From: Mesonia profundi
GTDB lineage: Bacteria > Bacteroidota > Bacteroidia > Flavobacteriales > Flavobacteriaceae
Reading direction: 5' to 3'
Assembly (NCBI RefSeq): GCF_031085155.1
Contig: NZ_JAVHUL010000006.1
Location: forward strand, 1-64,000
Length of the DNA: 64,000 bases
Shown: positions 16,733 through 25,799 of the stretch, piece after piece
How the letters are laid out: each line of letters opens with the position of its first letter
Numbering within the stretch: the stretch's first letter is position 1
Notes under the pieces: model-generated
Seen by the model: the letters and a program-made list of their open reading frames with translations, nothing else
Told to the model about the DNA's origin: nothing
Database searches by the model: none
Translations under genes and position numbers: made by a program

Positions 16733-19036
16733 ATGAAAAAATTATTCCTTTTACTTCTATTTCCCCCAATGCTAGGCCTGGCTCAAGAAAAGATGAGCCT
16801 TCATGGGAAAGTAACCGATGGCGATAAACCTATACCTTTTGCGAATATTAGTGTAACCAACTCCTTCATTGGAACTGCCGCGGATATTAATGGAGCCTAT
16901 GAATTAAAAATTCCGAAAGGGAATTACTCCATTCAAGTGCAAGCAGTTGGTTTTAAGAGCCTTCAGCAAAACATAAATACGGAAGAGTATATCCATACAT
17001 CGCTTAATTTTAGTCTAAAGACAGATTTATTAGGCTTGGAAGAAGTGGTTGTGACTGGTACTCGGACAGAAAAACGTCGCATAGATTCTCCCGTAATTGT
17101 CAACTTGATAGATAGTAAAACGCTTGAAGAAGTAAGCGCAACAGACCTATCTGAAGGTTTACGATTTCAGCCAGGTTTGCGCGTAGAAGTAGATTGTCAA
17201 ACCTGTAACTACAGCCAGATTCGTATGAACGGTTTACAAGGAGGTTACTCACAAATCCTCATTAACGGACGTCCTATTTTTAGTCCGCTTACGGGTTTGT
17301 ATGGCTTAGAACAAATCCCTGTAAATATGATTGAGCGCATAGAAGTGGTTCGCGGTGGTGTTTCTGCACTTTATGGATCTAGCGCTATTGGCGGAACGGT
17401 AAATGTAATTACTAAAACTCCGAAGCAAAATAGTTACAGCGCCAGTTATACCTATCAAAACATAGATGGCAAGACTAACCAAAGTCTTATTAACGGAAAT
17501 GCAACCGTAGTCAGTAAAGCGTATAATGCGGGAGCAACTTTTTTTGTAAGCAGCAGAAGAAGAGAAGCTTTTGACGCCAATGGAGATAATTTTTCTGAAC
17601 TCCCAGAACTAAAAGATAATTCCTTTGGAATGAATGCTTTTTATCTTCCCTCTGAGAATTCAAAATTAGAAGTGAGTTTTAGCAGTTTATACGAATACCG
17701 TTACGGGGGCGAAATGATAGATAAGCCAGCTTATTTGGCTCAACAGAGTGAAGAGCGAGATCATCATGTATTGATGGGAAGTGTAGATTATCAACTTAAT
17801 TTTAATGAAGATAAATCCTCTTTTATTGCCTATTATGGAGGTCAACGTACAGACCGTGATCATTATACAGGGATCATCCCCGATGATGAGCAAGAAAAAC
17901 AGGTTTTTTTTGCTGCTCCCCCTTATGGAATTTCTGAAGTGATTACTCATCAAGGAGGTACCCAATTAAATCATAAATTTGATCAATTCTTAGGAGGTAC
18001 AACCGTACTTACAGGTGGTGTGGAATATGTGTATGACCATGTTTTTGATGAGATTGAAACCTATAATTATGAAATCAATCAGACCACAAAAAACTTGGGA
18101 GCCTTTCTACAAAACGATTGGGATGTTTCTAAACGCATTAATTTTCTTGCTGGATTTCGATTAGATAAGCACAATCTGTTAGATTATGCTGTATTTAGTC
18201 CGCGGCTCTCACTGCTATACAAGCCTCAAGAAAACACTCAGTTTCGCTTAGGTTGGGGAACAGGTTTTCGTGCGCCTCAAGCATTCGACACCGACCTACA
18301 TATCGCTTTTGCAGGTGGGGGAGTTTCAAGAATTTCTTTAGCCGATGATTTAACAGAAGAGCGATCCAATAGTTTTACGGCTTCTGTAAATTATGATAAA
18401 GCCACAGAGCATTTTATCGCTGGGTTTACCGTAGAAGGTTTCTACACCAAACTTAATGATGCTTTTTATCAAGCTCCTCTAGGTCAAGATGAATTTGGAG
18501 AACGGTTTGAAAAAAGAAATGGAAGCGGTGCAACCGTCAAAGGTTTTACCGTAGAAGCTAGATTAAATTATGACTATTTGATTGAATTGGAAGCTGGGTT
18601 TACCCTTCAATCTAGTTCATTTAATGACGCTGTTGAAAATATTGAGGGCCTTCCAGCAAAACGCCAATTCCTAAGAACCCCTGATGATTATGGGTACGCG
18701 ACCCTTACTTACAGTCCTACTAAAAAGCTGAAAGCAAGTGCAAATTTACTCTATACGGGTGCTATGGATATTATCCATTTTTCAGGTCCAGGAACCGGAC
18801 AAGATGTAGATGAATATGATGTTACCCCCGTTTTCACGGAACTTGGGATGAGACTTTCTTATGACTTTAATCTTCCAAATTTAAGTACAGGACTTAAGCT
18901 TTATGCGGGTATTAAAAATATCACTAACAGTTATCAAAATGATTTTGATTTGGGGAAAAACCGAGATAGCGATTATATATACGGGCCCGCAGCGCCACGT
19001 ACATTTTTTGTAGGACTAAAAATAAATTCTTTATAA
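16733..19036 (+). CDS. TonB-dependent outer-membrane receptor, probably for metal uptake
   Basis: This 767-residue protein has a signal peptide (MKKLFLLLLF...GLAQ), a carboxypeptidase-regulatory-like domain (about 25-100), a plug domain (GLEEVVVTGTRTEKRR, then VIERIEVVRGGVSALYGSSAIGGTVNVITK) and a C-terminal 22-strand barrel ending in RTFFVGLKINSL. The plug has CQTCNYSQIRMNGLQGGYSQ, a Cys pair that could bind metal. The ATG is preferred to an upstream TTG because that codon lies inside the promoter and operator. Its divergence from mntR and the shared palindrome suggest uptake of manganese or another metal complex. The exact ligand is not known. Confidence 0.9.
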   Translation: MKKLFLLLLFPPMLGLAQEKMSLHGKVTDGDKPIPFANISVTNSFIGTAADINGAYELKIPKGNYSIQVQAVGFKSLQQNINTEEYIHTSLNFSLKTDLLGLEEVVVTGTRTEKRRIDSPVIVNLIDSKTLEEVSATDLSEGLRFQPGLRVEVDCQTCNYSQIRMNGLQGGYSQILINGRPIFSPLTGLYGLEQIPVNMIERIEVVRGGVSALYGSSAIGGTVNVITKTPKQNSYSASYTYQNIDGKTNQSLINGNATVVSKAYNAGATFFVSSRRREAFDANGDNFSELPELKDNSFGMNAFYLPSENSKLEVSFSSLYEYRYGGEMIDKPAYLAQQSEERDHHVLMGSVDYQLNFNEDKSSFIAYYGGQRTDRDHYTGIIPDDEQEKQVFFAAPPYGISEVITHQGGTQLNHKFDQFLGGTTVLTGGVEYVYDHVFDEIETYNYEINQTTKNLGAFLQNDWDVSKRINFLAGFRLDKHNLLDYAVFSPRLSLLYKPQENTQFRLGWGTGFRAPQAFDTDLHIAFAGGGVSRISLADDLTEERSNSFTASVNYDKATEHFIAGFTVEGFYTKLNDAFYQAPLGQDEFGERFEKRNGSGATVKGFTVEARLNYDYLIELEAGFTLQSSSFNDAVENIEGLPAKRQFLRTPDDYGYATLTYSPTKKLKASANLLYTGAMDIIHFSGPGTGQDVDEYDVTPVFTELGMRLSYDFNLPNLSTGLKLYAGIKNITNSYQNDFDLGKNRDSDYIYGPAAPRTFFVGLKINSL

Positions 19037-19531
19037 ATGTTGAAATTTCTGAATAGTTATAGCATTACTTTTTGTTTGATTATGTTAGTCCAAACCGCTT
19101 TTTCGCAACAAGAGAAAGCGGTCAACTGGCTTAGCTTTGAACAATTGGAAGATTCATTAGCCGTGCACCCTAAAAAGGTTTTTATAGACTTTTACGCCAA
19201 TTGGTGTGAGCCGTGTTTAAAAATGCAAAAAGAGGTGTTCCCAGATAAGAAAGTAATAAAAATGCTTCAAGAAAACTTTTATGCGGTTAAGATGAACGTA
19301 GAAACAGAAGACACTATAGTTTTTGGAGGCCAATCTTTTGTGAATGAAAGAGGAAATAGGAGAAACCCCATTCATCAAATTCCACTGCTCATGGCTAGAC
19401 AAAAGAACATAGCTTTCTCGCTGCCCGCCGTGGTATTTTTAGATGAAAATTTTAAAGCTACTGCGCGCCATTTTCAATACCTAAATGTAAAGCAGCTGCT
19501 GAGTATTTTAGAAAAACAAAAAAACCTATAG
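19037..19531 (+). CDS. Secreted thioredoxin-family protein
   Basis: The 164-residue product has a signal peptide (to about AFSQ, residue 24) and a thioredoxin fold with the active site WCEPC (Cys 57 and Cys 60). It starts directly at the base after the TonB receptor stop codon, so the two are surely co-transcribed. It may keep a periplasmic partner or the Cys pair of the receptor plug reduced; that link is inference from gene order and the Cys motif. Confidence 0.85.
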   Translation: MLKFLNSYSITFCLIMLVQTAFSQQEKAVNWLSFEQLEDSLAVHPKKVFIDFYANWCEPCLKMQKEVFPDKKVIKMLQENFYAVKMNVETEDTIVFGGQSFVNERGNRRNPIHQIPLLMARQKNIAFSLPAVVFLDENFKATARHFQYLNVKQLLSILEKQKNL

Positions 19532-19570
19532 CTTAAAAGACAAAAGAAGTTGAAGTAAATTCTCTTAAGC

Positions 19571-19580
19571 TTCCGCGGAA
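19571..19580. repeat. Iterated palindrome TTCCGCGGAA, copy 1
   Basis: This intergenic copy has the context GCTTCCGCGGAAGTC and lies after the thioredoxin gene. It is one of eight copies in the window. Confidence 0.8.
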
Positions 19581-19725
19581 GTCATCACGCAAAGCATCAA
19601 AATTCAACTCATTAATTTGAACAAACTTCTAAAATCAATTATTTGAAGCAAATTTTAAGAGAAATTAATTTTAAGTAAATCTGAGGAACTTAAGTTTTGT
19701 TGATCCCAAACTTTGGTTGTTCATG

Positions 19726-19760
19726 AATTGGCTCCTACTTTATAGAAGGGGCCAATTTTA
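19726..19760 (+). terminator. Probable terminator of the TonB receptor-thioredoxin unit
   Basis: AATTGGCTCC and GGGGCCAATT pair over ten positions with one wobble, and TTTATTT follows. Apart from this and one palindrome copy, I see no gene in bases 19532-19832. Confidence 0.65.
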
Positions 19761-19832
19761 TTTATGATCGGGAAGCTTGAGGTACAAGGATAAAATTGTT
19801 AAATCAACACCTTATCAAATTTAAAATCAGAT

Positions 19833-20591
19833 TTACATTCCTCTTTCTTTCTGAATTTGCTCATAAGCCTCTTGCACCTTTAAGAATTTCTCTTCGGCTC
19901 CTTTTTTATAGGCTTCATCCATTCCTTGTAACTTATCAGGATGGTATTTTTTAGCCATGGTTCTAAACGCTTTTTTCACTTCCGCATCGGTAGCGCTTTT
20001 CTCGATTTCCAAAATTTTATAAGCACTTGTAGCATCGGCAGATTTTACAAACATGGCTTGGATGCTTTCAAAATCACGTCGGTTAATTTGCAAGTAACCC
20101 GCAATTTTCTGCAATTCATATAATTCTGCCGAAGAGATATGACCATCTGCTTGGGTAATTCCGAAGAGAAAATGAAGAATTTGCAAGCGCACCTCGTAAC
20201 TAGTTCGAGAACGCATATAAGCACAAATTCGCTGAGGTTCAATTTGCCTGTTTTTAATCACCTCATTAAAGGTTTTAAAAGTCGCATTGGCTCTTTCCTT
20301 ACCGTAGGACTGTACAAAATAAGAACGCACATAATCCAGTTCCCGCTGATTCACTTTCCCATCGGCTTTAATCACGACAGAGCACAAGGTGAGCAAATTC
20401 AGCTCAAAATCTCCCATAGAAACATTTTGTGCTTTTTGCTGCTGAAAGATATCTTGAAAGCCTCCACCGCTTCCTTTTACCCGCTTTCCTTTTAAGAAAG
20501 CTTCCACAAGACTGCCCAATAAAAAACCAAGAATGGCTCCCGGCCATCGCATATAAACCATTCCTAAAATGGCTCCAATCCACTTAATCAT
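19833..20591 (-). CDS. DjlA-like protein (TerB-like plus J domain)
   Basis: The 252-residue protein starts with a hydrophobic, glycine-rich membrane segment (MIKWIGAILGMVYMRWPGAI). A TerB-like helical domain follows (about 65-165; VVIKADGKVNQRELDYV and GITQADGHISSAEL repeats). A C-terminal J domain has the HPDK motif. This order is that of DjlA-type co-chaperones that stimulate DnaK at the inner membrane. The inner ATG is chosen because a TATATTTG promoter lies 18 bases upstream of it. A longer frame up to 20663 would have to start within or before that promoter. Confidence 0.87.
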   Translation of the reverse strand: MIKWIGAILGMVYMRWPGAILGFLLGSLVEAFLKGKRVKGSGGGFQDIFQQQKAQNVSMGDFELNLLTLCSVVIKADGKVNQRELDYVRSYFVQSYGKERANATFKTFNEVIKNRQIEPQRICAYMRSRTSYEVRLQILHFLFGITQADGHISSAELYELQKIAGYLQINRRDFESIQAMFVKSADATSAYKILEIEKSATDAEVKKAFRTMAKKYHPDKLQGMDEAYKKGAEEKFLKVQEAYEQIQKERGM

Positions 20592-20609
20592 ACTTTTCAC
20601 TTTGAAATG

Positions 20610-20617
20610 CAAATATA
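20610..20617 (-). promoter_or_regulatory. Promoter -7 element for the DjlA-like gene
   Basis: Read leftward this is TATATTTG, a perfect TAnnTTTG, 18 bases before the chosen start codon. Confidence 0.55.
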
Positions 20618-20702
20618 TAAGCTTCTGTGGTTTTATGGCTAAGAATAAAAATAACCTATCCATGTATTCATAAATGAGATATAGGATGTGCGTAGTTTTT
20701 GG

Positions 20703-20710
20703 TATCTTTG
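20703..20710 (+). promoter_or_regulatory. Promoter -7 element for the bacilliredoxin gene
   Basis: TATCTTTG is a perfect TAnnTTTG, 32 bases before the ATG. It lies inside the longer possible reading frame and so supports the shorter start. Confidence 0.6.
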
Positions 20711-20742
20711 GACTTTATAATTTGAACAAAAAAAATCGAAAT

Positions 20743-21153
20743 ATGTATCCAGCAGATTTAGTTAAACCTATGAAAGAAGAATTGACTTCTATAGGTTTTG
20801 AAGAATTACAAAGTGCAGAAGCCGTTGATCAAGCTATTCAACAAGAAGGAACTACCTTAGTGGTTGTGAATTCGGTTTGTGGGTGTGCTGCATCAAATGC
20901 AAGACCAGGAGCAAAAATGTCTTTAGAGAATAGTAAAAAACCATCGCATTTGGCTACGGTATTTGCCGGTGTAGATAAAGAAGCTACAGAAAAAGCACGT
21001 GCTCATATGGTACCTTTTCCTCCAAGTTCGCCTTGTATGGCCTTGTTTAAGGATGGAGAATTAGTGCATATGCTAGAGCGTCATCACATTGAGGGACGAC
21101 CTGCCGAAATGATTGCAGAAAACTTAAAAGACGCTTACAACGAATACTGCTAG
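20743..21153 (+). CDS. BrxA/BrxB family bacilliredoxin (YphP-like)
   Basis: This 136-residue thioredoxin-fold protein carries the CGC active site at residues 46-48 (VVNSVCGCAAS). It also has the family blocks HLATVFAGVDKEATEKAR and MVPFPPSSPCMALFKDGELVHMLERH. Family members remove bacillithiol from oxidised protein thiols. The first Met giving a normal N-terminus (MYPADLVKPM) is chosen; an upstream Met in frame would span the promoter. A strong terminator follows. Confidence 0.92.
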   Translation: MYPADLVKPMKEELTSIGFEELQSAEAVDQAIQQEGTTLVVVNSVCGCAASNARPGAKMSLENSKKPSHLATVFAGVDKEATEKARAHMVPFPPSSPCMALFKDGELVHMLERHHIEGRPAEMIAENLKDAYNEYC

Positions 21154-21176
21154 GCGAAACTAAAAGAGAAAATCTA

Positions 21177-21207
21177 AGGTCGTTCAAAATATGAACGACC
21201 TTTTTTT
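21177..21207 (+). terminator. Terminator of the bacilliredoxin gene
   Basis: AGGTCGTTCA and TGAACGACCT form a perfect 10-bp stem with a 5-base loop, followed by a T tract. Confidence 0.9.
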
Positions 21208-21263
21208 GTTATGCAAGCACAATTGTTTTAAAAAAATAATGAGCATGGCTCTAATTTAAAACT

Positions 21264-21271
21264 TATTTTTG
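21264..21271 (+). promoter_or_regulatory. Promoter -7 element for acyltransferase-desaturase-HD genes
   Basis: TATTTTTG is a perfect TAnnTTTG, 22 bases before the acyltransferase start codon. Confidence 0.6.
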
Positions 21272-21293
21272 CGTTTTAGACGTTGTTTTAGTT

Positions 21294-22031
21294 ATGAATA
21301 CTATTTTATCCTACCCCATTTCTGTGCTCTATTACTTCTGTTTTGGATTGGTGTTATTGATTTTTCATCCCATTCAATGGATTTGCTTCAATGTATTTGG
21401 TTATCAAACCCATAAAAAAAGTGTAGATTACCTCAACTTTTTTTTATTGCGTTGCCTTAATGTTTTAGGAACTAGAATTACGTTTGAGAATGATCAAAAA
21501 TTTAATAAAGACGTTCCGCATATTATTGTTGCCAATCACCAAAGCCCTTATGATATACCGCCTATATCTTGGTATTTAAGAGAAATTCACCCTAAATTTA
21601 TCAGTAAAAAAGAGTTAGGGAAAGGGATTCCTAGTATTTCCTATAACTTAAGCCACGGGGGCTCTATTTTGATTGATCGAAAAAACCCAAGACAATCTTT
21701 ACCCGAAATCAAGAAATTTGCACAATATTTGTTGGATACTAATAGAGCCGCAGTTATTTTTCCGGAAGGCACCCGAACTAAAGACGGAGCACCCAAAGAA
21801 TTTTCTCCTACCGGATTAAAAATGTTGTTTAAATTTTGCCCAGAGGCTGTTGTAGTTCCAGTAACCATAAATAACTCTTGGCAAATTGTGAAAAGAGGTC
21901 AATTTCCCTTAAGTTTGGGAGTACACCTAAAATGCAAAGTTCAACCCACCTTAAAGGTAAGTGATTATTCTACGGAAGATTTGATAAAAAAAGTAGAACA
22001 TATCATCACTAGAGATATTAAAAATTTATAA
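21294..22031 (+). CDS. 1-acyl-sn-glycerol-3-phosphate acyltransferase (PlsC family)
   Basis: The 245-residue inner-membrane enzyme has the PlsC motifs: HX4D as NHQSPYD near residue 80, then the FPEGTRTKDG block near 157 and VVPVTINNSW near 185. The N-terminus is hydrophobic. It should acylate lysophosphatidate in phospholipid synthesis. It lies 12 bases upstream of an acyl-ACP desaturase gene, which suggests joint control of membrane lipid composition. A second PlsC-type gene lies at the right end of the window. Confidence 0.9.
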   Translation: MNTILSYPISVLYYFCFGLVLLIFHPIQWICFNVFGYQTHKKSVDYLNFFLLRCLNVLGTRITFENDQKFNKDVPHIIVANHQSPYDIPPISWYLREIHPKFISKKELGKGIPSISYNLSHGGSILIDRKNPRQSLPEIKKFAQYLLDTNRAAVIFPEGTRTKDGAPKEFSPTGLKMLFKFCPEAVVVPVTINNSWQIVKRGQFPLSLGVHLKCKVQPTLKVSDYSTEDLIKKVEHIITRDIKNL

Positions 22032-22043
22032 ATACAAACTCAC

Positions 22044-23039
22044 ATGGATCCTCAAAAAAATATAAGATTAGAAGTAATGCAGCAATTGGAAAGTAAGGTC
22101 GATGGATTTATTGACCAATTCCTTATTCCTGTAGAAGAGATTTGGCAGCCTACAGATTTTCTGCCTAACTCTCAAGGAGATGGCTTTTATGACGAAGTAA
22201 CCGAAATTAGGGAGCTTGCAAAAGAACTTCCTTATGATTTTTGGGTAGTATTAGTAGGGGATACCATTACCGAAGAAGCTTTGCCTACCTACGAATCTTG
22301 GTTGATGGATGTAGATGGTGTAAGCCAACAAGATGGCGGAACTTCTTGGTCTAGATGGGTACGTTATTGGACGGCCGAAGAGAATCGTCACGGGGATGTG
22401 CTTAATAAATACCTCTACCTTTCGGGAAGAGTAAATATGATTGAAGTAGAGCGTACTACGCAACACTTGATTAATGATGGTTTTGATATTGGAACCGATA
22501 GAGATCCTTATAAAAACTTTGTATACACGAGTTTTCAGGAATTAGCAACCTATGTTTCTCACAACCGCGTAGCCAAATTGGCTCGTAATTATGGAAACAA
22601 ATCTTTGGCAAAAATGTGTAAAATCATTAGCGGAGATGAAATGCGCCACTATAATGCTTACAGTACGTTTGTAGATGAAATCTTTAAAATAGATCCTAGC
22701 AATATGATGATTGCATTTAAGGATATGATGAAGAATAAAATTGTGATGCCTGCGATGTTCTTAAGAGAATCTGGCGATAGTATGGGCGGTGCTTTTGATG
22801 AGTTTTCTAATTGTGCACAACGTATTGGAGTGTATACAGGGAACGATTATATTGATATTATGAAGCGATTGATTGTGCGTTGGGATATCGAAAAATTAAC
22901 CGGTCTTAATGAAGAAGCCGAAAAAGCTAGAGATTTTGTAACCAAGCTTCCTGCAAGAATGGAGCGCATCCAAAGCAGAATAAAAATTTCTGATGAGATT
23001 ACTCACTTTAAATGGGTAAACCCTGCACTTACTAAATAA
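22044..23039 (+). CDS. Soluble acyl-[ACP] desaturase (stearoyl-ACP desaturase type)
   Basis: The 331-residue protein of the diiron desaturase family has the first iron motif as EENRHGDVLNKYL (about residue 113) and the second as GDEMRHYNAY (about residue 202). These EENRHG and DExRH patterns are diagnostic of the soluble plant-type stearoyl-ACP desaturases, which introduce a cis double bond into acyl-ACP using oxygen and reduced ferredoxin. The length is close to the plant and actinobacterial enzymes. It is co-transcribed with the upstream acyltransferase and the downstream HD gene. Confidence 0.92.
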   Translation: MDPQKNIRLEVMQQLESKVDGFIDQFLIPVEEIWQPTDFLPNSQGDGFYDEVTEIRELAKELPYDFWVVLVGDTITEEALPTYESWLMDVDGVSQQDGGTSWSRWVRYWTAEENRHGDVLNKYLYLSGRVNMIEVERTTQHLINDGFDIGTDRDPYKNFVYTSFQELATYVSHNRVAKLARNYGNKSLAKMCKIISGDEMRHYNAYSTFVDEIFKIDPSNMMIAFKDMMKNKIVMPAMFLRESGDSMGGAFDEFSNCAQRIGVYTGNDYIDIMKRLIVRWDIEKLTGLNEEAEKARDFVTKLPARMERIQSRIKISDEITHFKWVNPALTK

Positions 23040-23696
23040 ATGCAAAAAGAATCTAAAGTCATTCAAGCCACCAAAGCTTTTGTAAAGAATGAATTACAAC
23101 ATGCCGAAGGTGGCCACGACTGGTTCCACATAGAACGTGTCTACAAAAATACCTTACAAATTGCTGCACAAGAAAAAGTGAACCTAGAAATTGTATCTCT
23201 GGGTGCGCTTTTACACGATATAGCCGATTCTAAATTTTATGATGGAGATGAAAGCATTGGACCTGAAAAAGCAAGCACTTTTTTAAAAAGCCTACATCTT
23301 AAAGAACCTGTGATAACGCACGTAAAAGAAATTATTAAAAATATCTCTTTTAAAGGCGGAAGCATTCAACAAACCTTTACTTCTCCAGAGCTTAATGTGG
23401 TTCAGGATGCCGATAGACTCGATGCCATTGGCGCCATTGGTATTGCACGTACTTTTAATTATGGAGGTTTTAAAAACCGAAAAATCTACGACCCTTCCAT
23501 CGCTCCGAAACTAGATATGAGCAAAGAAGAATACAAAAAAGGAGAAAATCCTACCATCAACCATTTTTACGAAAAACTCTTACTGTTAAAAGACCGCATG
23601 AATACCAAAACGGGTACTAAAATGGCCAAGCAACGCCACGAATTTATGGAGTTGTATCTAGAGCAGTTTTACGCTGAGTGGGAAGGAAAGCGTTAA
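23040..23696 (+). CDS. HD-domain phosphohydrolase
   Basis: The 218-residue predicted metal-dependent hydrolase has the HD signature in GGHDWFHIERVYKN, LLHDIADSKFYDGDE and VVQDADRLDAIGAIG. These give the H...HD...D set of the superfamily. YpgQ/YedJ-like members hydrolyse nucleoside triphosphates, but the substrate here is not known. The start codon follows the desaturase stop directly. Its stop overlaps that of the convergent radical SAM gene. Confidence 0.9.
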   Translation: MQKESKVIQATKAFVKNELQHAEGGHDWFHIERVYKNTLQIAAQEKVNLEIVSLGALLHDIADSKFYDGDESIGPEKASTFLKSLHLKEPVITHVKEIIKNISFKGGSIQQTFTSPELNVVQDADRLDAIGAIGIARTFNYGGFKNRKIYDPSIAPKLDMSKEEYKKGENPTINHFYEKLLLLKDRMNTKTGTKMAKQRHEFMELYLEQFYAEWEGKR

Positions 23697-24766
23697 AACA
23701 ATGTATACTGCGGATTTTTAAGTTCTAAATAGTGGCTTTTATCTAATGCTGGAATTTCCTTTACGGAAGAAAAGTATTTACCTCTAGCTATTTTAAACTG
23801 AAGCGCAATTTGCTTAGCAAACTCCCCTTCTCCCTTCATCCGAGTTCCAAACCGACTATCATTCAGATTTCCTCCGTGGCAAGCTTCAATTTGATGCAAG
23901 ACTTTTTCGGCTCTATCGGGTAATGCTTTTTCAATCCAATCTTTAAAAATTTCCGCGATAGCGCCATTTAAACGCACTACTGTATATCCCACAGACCTAG
24001 CTCCCAACTCGCTTACTTTTTTTACCAAAGGCAAAATTTCATGACTATTGATGCTAGGAATAATGGGTGCCATCATTACACTTACAGGAATCCCGTGCAT
24101 AGAAAGTTCTTCCACAGTTTTTAAACGTTGCTTTATGCTCGCCGTTCTAGGTTCTAACAACCTACGTGTTTCTTCAGACAAAGAAGTGATAGAAATATTC
24201 ACCCTAATGAGGTTAAGCTGAGCCAATTCTTTTAAAAGATCTAGGTCTCTTAAAATAAGGCTATTTTTAGTGATGATTCCTGTAGGATGCTTATATTGAA
24301 GCATCACTTCCAAACACTGCCGAGTAATTTGCAATTTGCGTTCTATGGGTTGGTAACAATCCGTATTTCCAGAAAAAACAATAGCATCACCCTGCCAGTT
24401 TTTAGTCTTTAGTTTTTGCTCCAATAATTGCGGCGCATTTTTTTTAACTAAGATTTGTTTTTCAAAATCTAAACCCGCACCATAACCCCAATATTCGTGT
24501 GTATTTCTCGCATAACAATAAATGCAACCGTGTTCGCAACCTTGGTAAGGATTGGCTGAATATCCCATACCCACATCTGGACTTTTTACTTTGTTAACAA
24601 AGCTCTTGGGAAAGACTTCCTGAAAATGGGTTTGTTGATCTTGAGGCTCTTCTCCTTCTTTATGGCAGTATTCCAAATATTCGGGATCTACGGTATGCTC
24701 GTGTTCCTGAAATTTGTTATGCGCATTTTTCTGCGCACCCCGACCTTTGATATAAGAAGTAGACAT
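23693..24766 (-). CDS. PA0069/Rv2578c-type radical SAM protein
   Basis: The 357-residue protein has the radical SAM cluster motif CEHGCIYC within YSANPYQGCEHGCIYCYARN (about residue 80), then the family block AIVFSGNTDCYQPIERKL and TGIITKNSLILRDLDLL. It resembles the SplB-like PA0069/Rv2578c group, which has no established reaction. The N-terminal GRGAQKN segment is also typical. It is a single gene with a promoter eight bases upstream of the ATG. Confidence 0.9.
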   Translation of the reverse strand: MSTSYIKGRGAQKNAHNKFQEHEHTVDPEYLEYCHKEGEEPQDQQTHFQEVFPKSFVNKVKSPDVGMGYSANPYQGCEHGCIYCYARNTHEYWGYGAGLDFEKQILVKKNAPQLLEQKLKTKNWQGDAIVFSGNTDCYQPIERKLQITRQCLEVMLQYKHPTGIITKNSLILRDLDLLKELAQLNLIRVNISITSLSEETRRLLEPRTASIKQRLKTVEELSMHGIPVSVMMAPIIPSINSHEILPLVKKVSELGARSVGYTVVRLNGAIAEIFKDWIEKALPDRAEKVLHQIEACHGGNLNDSRFGTRMKGEGEFAKQIALQFKIARGKYFSSVKEIPALDKSHYLELKNPQYTLF

Positions 24767-24774
24767 AAAAAAGT

Positions 24775-24782
24775 CAAAGTTA
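24775..24782 (-). promoter_or_regulatory. Promoter -7 element for the radical SAM gene
   Basis: Read leftward this is TAACTTTG, a perfect TAnnTTTG. It lies only eight bases before the start codon, so the transcript would have almost no leader. Confidence 0.5.
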
Positions 24783-24963
24783 ATTTATTTAATTGGATAA
24801 ATTCCTCTTTTAAGGATTATTTCCTATAAAAACGATATTCTATTTTAAAATGTAAGTACAAATCAAACTCTCTCCTTTATTTTCTAAATACCCTAATATG
24901 AAATAACACTAGACTTAAAAATCATCAAAGCAATGCAAAATCAAGTCTTATGTCTATTAGCCT

Positions 24964-24984
24964 CCGCCCGAATGATACGGGCGG
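24964..24984 (-). other. GC-rich hairpin after the enoyl-CoA hydratase gene
   Basis: CCGCCCG and CGGGCGG form a perfect 7-bp stem, flanked by longer imperfect complementarity (GTCTTATGTC and GGTCTTAGATC). A second small stem, AGTCG/CGACT, lies between it and the gene. There is no T tract, so termination is uncertain. Confidence 0.35.
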
Positions 24985-25013
24985 AAGCGGTCTTAGATCT
25001 TAGTCGCAGACGA

Positions 25014-25796
25014 CTACTTATTTGGGAAATCTGCTTTTCTTTTTTCTAAAAATGCGCTCGTGCCTTCTTTAAAATCTTCGGTATCGAAGCTTTTTCCAAA
25101 GTTCTCTACCTCTTTATCAAAACCATTTACGCCATCTTCATCATTGGCATTAATCGCCTCAATGGCTCTAGAAATCGCTACCATAGAATTACGCATAATT
25201 TTATGAGCGGTTTTACTAGCAAGCTCCATCAATTCTTCAGCGCTAGTCACATGATTCACCAAACCGTATTGTAAGGCTTGTTTTGCATCAATCATTCCTG
25301 CATTCATAATCATTTCCATCGCTCTTCCCTTACCCACTAATTGTGGCAAACGCTGCGTTCCTCCATAGCCAGGAATCACTCCCAAAGAAGTTTCTGGTAA
25401 TCCCATTTTGGCATTATCACTGGCGATTCTAAAGTGTGCAGCCATGGCTAATTCTAATCCGCCACCCAACGCAAAACCATTAATAGCAGCGATGACTGGT
25501 TTTTTAAAGTTAGCGATACGATCAAAGACTTCCTTTTGCCCTTTTGCAGCAAGGTTTTTCCCTTCTTCTACACTATAATCAGCAAATTCAGAAATATCTG
25601 CCCCTGCAACAAATGCTTTTTCTCCGCTTCCAGTAATGATGATTACTTTTACCTCATCGTCGGTTTCCAATTCCGCGAAAGCGCTATGGATTTCGCCTAA
25701 GGTTTCTCTGTTTAAGGCGTTTAATTTTTTAGGACGGTTAATGCTTAATTTTGCAATTCCGCTTTCTTTTTCTAATAAAATATTTTGGTAACTCAT
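25014..25796 (-). CDS. Enoyl-CoA hydratase/isomerase family protein
   Basis: The 260-residue crotonase-fold enzyme has the oxyanion-hole segments KAFVAGADISEFAD (about residue 60) and AINGFALGGGLELAMAAH (about 105). The two catalytic Glu of short-chain enoyl-CoA hydratases fit LPETSLGVIPGYGGTQRL (about 133-150). It probably hydrates crotonyl-CoA-like substrates in fatty acid or amino acid breakdown. It is the last gene of a leftward run with the histidine kinase and hemJ. The exact substrate is not determined. Confidence 0.9.
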   Translation of the reverse strand: MSYQNILLEKESGIAKLSINRPKKLNALNRETLGEIHSAFAELETDDEVKVIIITGSGEKAFVAGADISEFADYSVEEGKNLAAKGQKEVFDRIANFKKPVIAAINGFALGGGLELAMAAHFRIASDNAKMGLPETSLGVIPGYGGTQRLPQLVGKGRAMEMIMNAGMIDAKQALQYGLVNHVTSAEELMELASKTAHKIMRNSMVAISRAIEAINANDEDGVNGFDKEVENFGKSFDTEDFKEGTSAFLEKRKADFPNK

Positions 25797-25799
25797 GTG

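Noticed and set aside
25670-25686. Further copy of the iterated palindrome (TTCCGCGAAAGCG) in the hydratase gene
   Set aside because: The core differs by one base and is not a perfect palindrome, so it was not counted; it may be a decayed copy.
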